NCBI GenBank assembly: GCA_038998365.1
Contig: JAVZHJ010000018.1
Location: forward strand, 1 to 13,986
DNA from: JAVZGQ01 sp038998365
GTDB lineage: Archaea > Aenigmatarchaeota > Aenigmatarchaeia > CG10238-14 > SCSR01
Reading direction: 5' to 3'
Length of the DNA: 13,986 bases
Of the stretch, positions 12,530-13,986 are shown in pieces (position 1 is the first letter of the stretch; each line of letters starts with the position of its first letter). A program made the translations under genes and the position numbers. The notes beneath the pieces were generated by a model, which saw only the letters and a list, made by a program, of their open reading frames with translations, searched no databases and was not told where the DNA came from.

Positions 12530-13245
12530 GGATGAAGAAATTGCCCTTCGTTTCTGTGATAGTTCCCACGCTAAATGAAGAAAAATATATAGAGAGCTGC
12601 TTGAAAGCTTTGAAAGCTCAAGATTACCAAGGAACGTATGAAATAATTGTAGCTGATGGAAATAGCAAAGACAAAACAGTGGAAATTGCAAAGAAGTATG
12701 CTGACAAGGTTATTGTTGTTAAGAAGAAAGGAGTAGCCGTGGGGAGAAATGCTGGAGCTAAGGAAGCTAAGGGGGAAATTTTTGTTTTCATTGATGCTGA
12801 CACAGTTGCTGCTTTCAATTTGTTGACTGAACTTGTTAAGGGATTTGAGAAAGGTGTTGTTGGTGTTACATGCCCTGTTATACCCTTGAGTACAAGCATG
12901 TCTGAATTTCTGCTCTTCTGGTTTTATGATCAGTTCATGAAAGCCACACTTAAAACAAAAAAACCTCAAGTCGCTGGGATGTGTGTGGCTTATGAAAGAA
13001 AAGCTTTTGAAAAGATTGGTGGTTTCGACGAGAGAATAAGGGCTTGGGATGATTATGATATTTCTGAAAGAATTTCGAAGCTTGGAAAAATTGTTTGCGT
13101 GGATTCAACTTTTGTGATGAGCTCACCTAGGAGAATAAGAAAGTGGGGAAAAACTAAAGCTGCAATAAAATATGTTAAGCTTTACTTAACCTATTTACTA
13201 TCTGGGAGGACACCGAGCATTGATAAGTATACTGAAGTTAGATGA
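12526..13245 (+). CDS. Family 2 glycosyltransferase
   Basis: A GT-A fold, family 2 sugar transferase using a nucleotide- or dolichol-linked donor. Seen: the N-terminal VSVIVPTLNEEKYIESCLKA (about 9-28), EIIVADGNSKDKT with Asp44, the metal-binding DAD at 90-92 in VFIDADT, GGFDE at 165-169 and WDDYDISERI (174-183), which sits where the acidic catalytic segment of the family lies. The C-terminus has a modest hydrophobic stretch (YVKLYLTYLLSG) but no clear pair of membrane helices, so it may attach to the membrane only peripherally. ATG 12526 overlaps the trpS stop; ATG 12532 (MKKLPFVSVIV), preceded by GAGG, is equally possible. It is 239 residues long. It may act in lipid or S-layer/pilin glycosylation, but the acceptor cannot be told from sequence. 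Confidence 0.88.
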   Translation: MRMKKLPFVSVIVPTLNEEKYIESCLKALKAQDYQGTYEIIVADGNSKDKTVEIAKKYADKVIVVKKKGVAVGRNAGAKEAKGEIFVFIDADTVAAFNLLTELVKGFEKGVVGVTCPVIPLSTSMSEFLLFWFYDQFMKATLKTKKPQVAGMCVAYERKAFEKIGGFDERIRAWDDYDISERISKLGKIVCVDSTFVMSSPRRIRKWGKTKAAIKYVKLYLTYLLSGRTPSIDKYTEVR

Positions 13246-13248
13246 AAG

Positions 13249-13256
13249 CTTATAAA
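13249..13256 (+). promoter_or_regulatory. TATA-like element downstream of the glycosyltransferase
   Basis: CTTATAAA just after the glycosyltransferase stop, with about 26 nt to a plausible start near 13279. No coding frame of normal size begins near that point, so it would drive either a small RNA or a long leader. Confidence 0.4.
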
Positions 13257-13393
13257 CTTAAAATTCCTATAGATTAAAATACGTGATGGTGATGCCACTC
13301 CAATTTATTGGCTGAATTTGCGTTTTTCCAGAACTTTTTCTAAGGCATTTTATCTAAAATTCTTGACTTCAGATTTTTTTGTTTTCAATAAAA

Positions 13394-13400
13394 GGAGGTG
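13394..13400 (+). promoter_or_regulatory. Strong ribosome binding site deciding a GTG start
   Basis: GGAGGTG followed by a 5-nt spacer and GTG 13406. It fixes the start of the 95-residue hypothetical gene and is the best Shine-Dalgarno match on the plus strand of this window. Confidence 0.7.
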
Positions 13401-13405
13401 AAAGA

Positions 13406-13693
13406 GTGATAATTAAAGCTCTACAAGAAATAATGGTTTACGAACGAAGTGGTGGTCCACCAAAGATAATGTCACTGAAAGATGCATTAATTTTTCCACC
13501 ACCTCCATTTGTACAACCAGAAGAAATATCCACTTTGATAATCTCTGAGTTGGAGAATAAAGATAAAATTATAGTAGCAATGAATGCTGATGGTAAAATA
13601 TATTATAGGATGGAGGGGTGGAAGTGTAAAGGAGAAGAGCTTTATAAAGCTCTAAGAAAAATTGAAAAAGGAATCGCATGGACATACAAATAA
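13406..13693 (+). CDS. Hypothetical protein, 95 residues
   Basis: I do not recognise a family. The start is GTG 13406, set by a very strong GGAGGTG (13394-13400) with a 5-nt spacer; an in-frame TTG at 13379 would place that site inside the gene. The protein has no signal peptide, membrane helix or coiled coil. It opens with IIKALQEIMVYERSGGPPK, has a proline-rich turn IFPPPPFVQPEE, a central segment ISTLIISELENKDKIIVAMN that looks alpha/beta, and a basic C-terminal helix (GEELYKALRKIEKG). Two short lysine-rich segments could bind nucleic acid but this is not evidence of function. It lies 27 nt before pheS and after a long leader. The ribosome site and ordinary codon use support translation. 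Confidence 0.65.
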   Translation: MIIKALQEIMVYERSGGPPKIMSLKDALIFPPPPFVQPEEISTLIISELENKDKIIVAMNADGKIYYRMEGWKCKGEELYKALRKIEKGIAWTYK

Positions 13694-13719
13694 TATTAAA
13701 AAAATCAAATAGTGATTAA

Positions 13720-13986
13720 ATGTCAAGCTATAAGCTGACAGAAGAAGGAAAAGAGTACTTGGAGAAAGGCTTGCCTGAGAAAAATCTTGTTTTGCTGCTA
13801 GACAGCATGCCCCAAAAAACTGCAACTCTTGGCAAGCTTATACCAAAAATCAAGAATTTCCCCATAGCTTTGAAATGGGCTTTGGAAAAAGGATGGGTGA
13901 TGAAGAAGGGTGATGAAGTAATTCTCATGAAGCCTGTTCCCGAAGAAATTCCTGAAGAAGAAGCTTTGAAGAAAGTTGCTAAAGGG
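13720..13986 (+). CDS. pheS: Phenylalanyl-tRNA synthetase alpha subunit, N-terminal part (runs off window)
   Basis: Only the first 89 codons are present; the frame is open to the window end. MSSYKLTEEGKEYLEKGLPE is the typical start of archaeal/eukaryotic PheRS alpha, with an N-terminal series of winged-helix DNA-binding-like domains. The following NLVLLLDSM, LGKLIPKI and ALKWALEKGWV(M)KKGD segments fit the first such domain, including the conserved Trp-Ala/Gly-Trp pattern. ATG 13720 is preceded by GTGAT at 13712-13716. The class II catalytic motifs lie beyond the window, so the identification rests on the N-terminal domain; a different winged-helix protein is a less likely alternative. Confidence 0.82.
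   Translation, partial: MSSYKLTEEGKEYLEKGLPEKNLVLLLDSMPQKTATLGKLIPKIKNFPIALKWALEKGWVMKKGDEVILMKPVPEEIPEEEALKKVAKG

Larger units (their letters stand above)
13246..13405 (+). other. 160-nt leader/intergenic stretch with promoter-like and structured elements
   Basis: No long frame is open here. A TATA-like CTTATAAA (13249-13256) predicts transcription from about 13279. The sequence that would form the RNA's 5' end has a doubled GTGATGGTGATG (13283-13294), then a small palindrome CCAATTTATTGG (13300-13311). ATG 13286 opens an 8-10 codon peptide ending at the TGA 13313-13315. T-rich runs follow, ending in a seven-T run near 13374-13380, as a terminator would. A second TATA-like TTTATCTA (about 13349) could drive the next gene. 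It may hold a small RNA or a long 5' leader; neither can be decided by eye. Confidence 0.35.

Noticed and set aside
13281..13320. C/D box guide RNA (GTGATGG as C box, CTGA at 13312-13315 as D box)
   Set aside because: Only about 40 nt long, no C' or D' boxes, no terminal stem.
1..13986. CRISPR array, tRNA, rRNA or insertion sequence
   Set aside because: I found no spaced direct repeats, no cloverleaf with a T-loop consensus, no rRNA segment and no transposase in either strand.

Overview
The window is archaeal chromosome. It encodes a 20S proteasome alpha subunit, SBDS, the exosome core (Rrp4, Rrp41, Rrp42), the archaeal/eukaryotic-type ribosomal proteins S6e, S24e, S27ae, L31e and L39e, eIF6, RpoE'/Rpb7, Spt4, aIF2-gamma, a type IV pilin-like protein, an archaeal-type TrpRS and the start of PheRS alpha. 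Genes are packed head to tail with 1-4 nt overlaps (ATGA, TGATG, TAATG), GTG/TTG starts are common, and GTGAT/GGAGGTG ribosome sites recur. The DNA is AT-rich. The compact layout and the small hypothetical genes would suit a small-genome (DPANN-like) archaeon, but the lineage is a guess.

Layout. (1) 67-975: a free-standing LAGLIDADG homing endonuclease gene, crossed by a 10-N assembly gap. (2) 1008-5731, plus strand: psmA - SBDS - rrp4 - rrp41 - rrp42 - rpl39e - rpl31e - eif6, a run for protein degradation, RNA degradation and 60S-type subunit maturation. (3) 11320-5724, minus strand: rps6e - aIF2-gamma (with a 574-aa intein) - PIN protein - rpoE' - small membrane protein - spt4 - rps24e - rps27ae. 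A divergent Cys-rich pilin-like gene (7583-7969) sits between aIF2-gamma and the PIN gene. (4) 11399-13986, plus strand: trpS - a family 2 glycosyltransferase - an unexplained 160-nt leader or intergenic stretch - a 95-aa hypothetical - the start of pheS.

Main finding. The proteasome alpha gene is interrupted after only 50 nt. Its conserved N-terminus (GYDRTI) is in one frame and ends at a stop; the rest (AVFSPDGR...) is in another frame. Removing exactly 31 nt (1058-1088) restores the family sequence. Those 31 nt and their flanks fold into an archaeal bulge-helix-bulge: a 4-bp central helix CACG/CGUG, two 3-nt bulges (AUA and AAA), and an inner hairpin capped by a 3-nt loop. Cutting each bulge after its second base, as the archaeal tRNA-splicing endonuclease does, gives precisely the in-frame junction. 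This is a very short archaeal intron in an essential protein-coding gene. Ordinary gene calling would miss it and truncate the protein at GTG 1084.

Other points of interest are an intein at the P-loop of aIF2-gamma with all splicing residues intact, a second LAGLIDADG protein of similar build just upstream of the intron-bearing psmA, a small membrane protein gene with a 13-nt tandem repeat inside the transcription-factor operon, and the structured-looking stretch before the 95-aa hypothetical.
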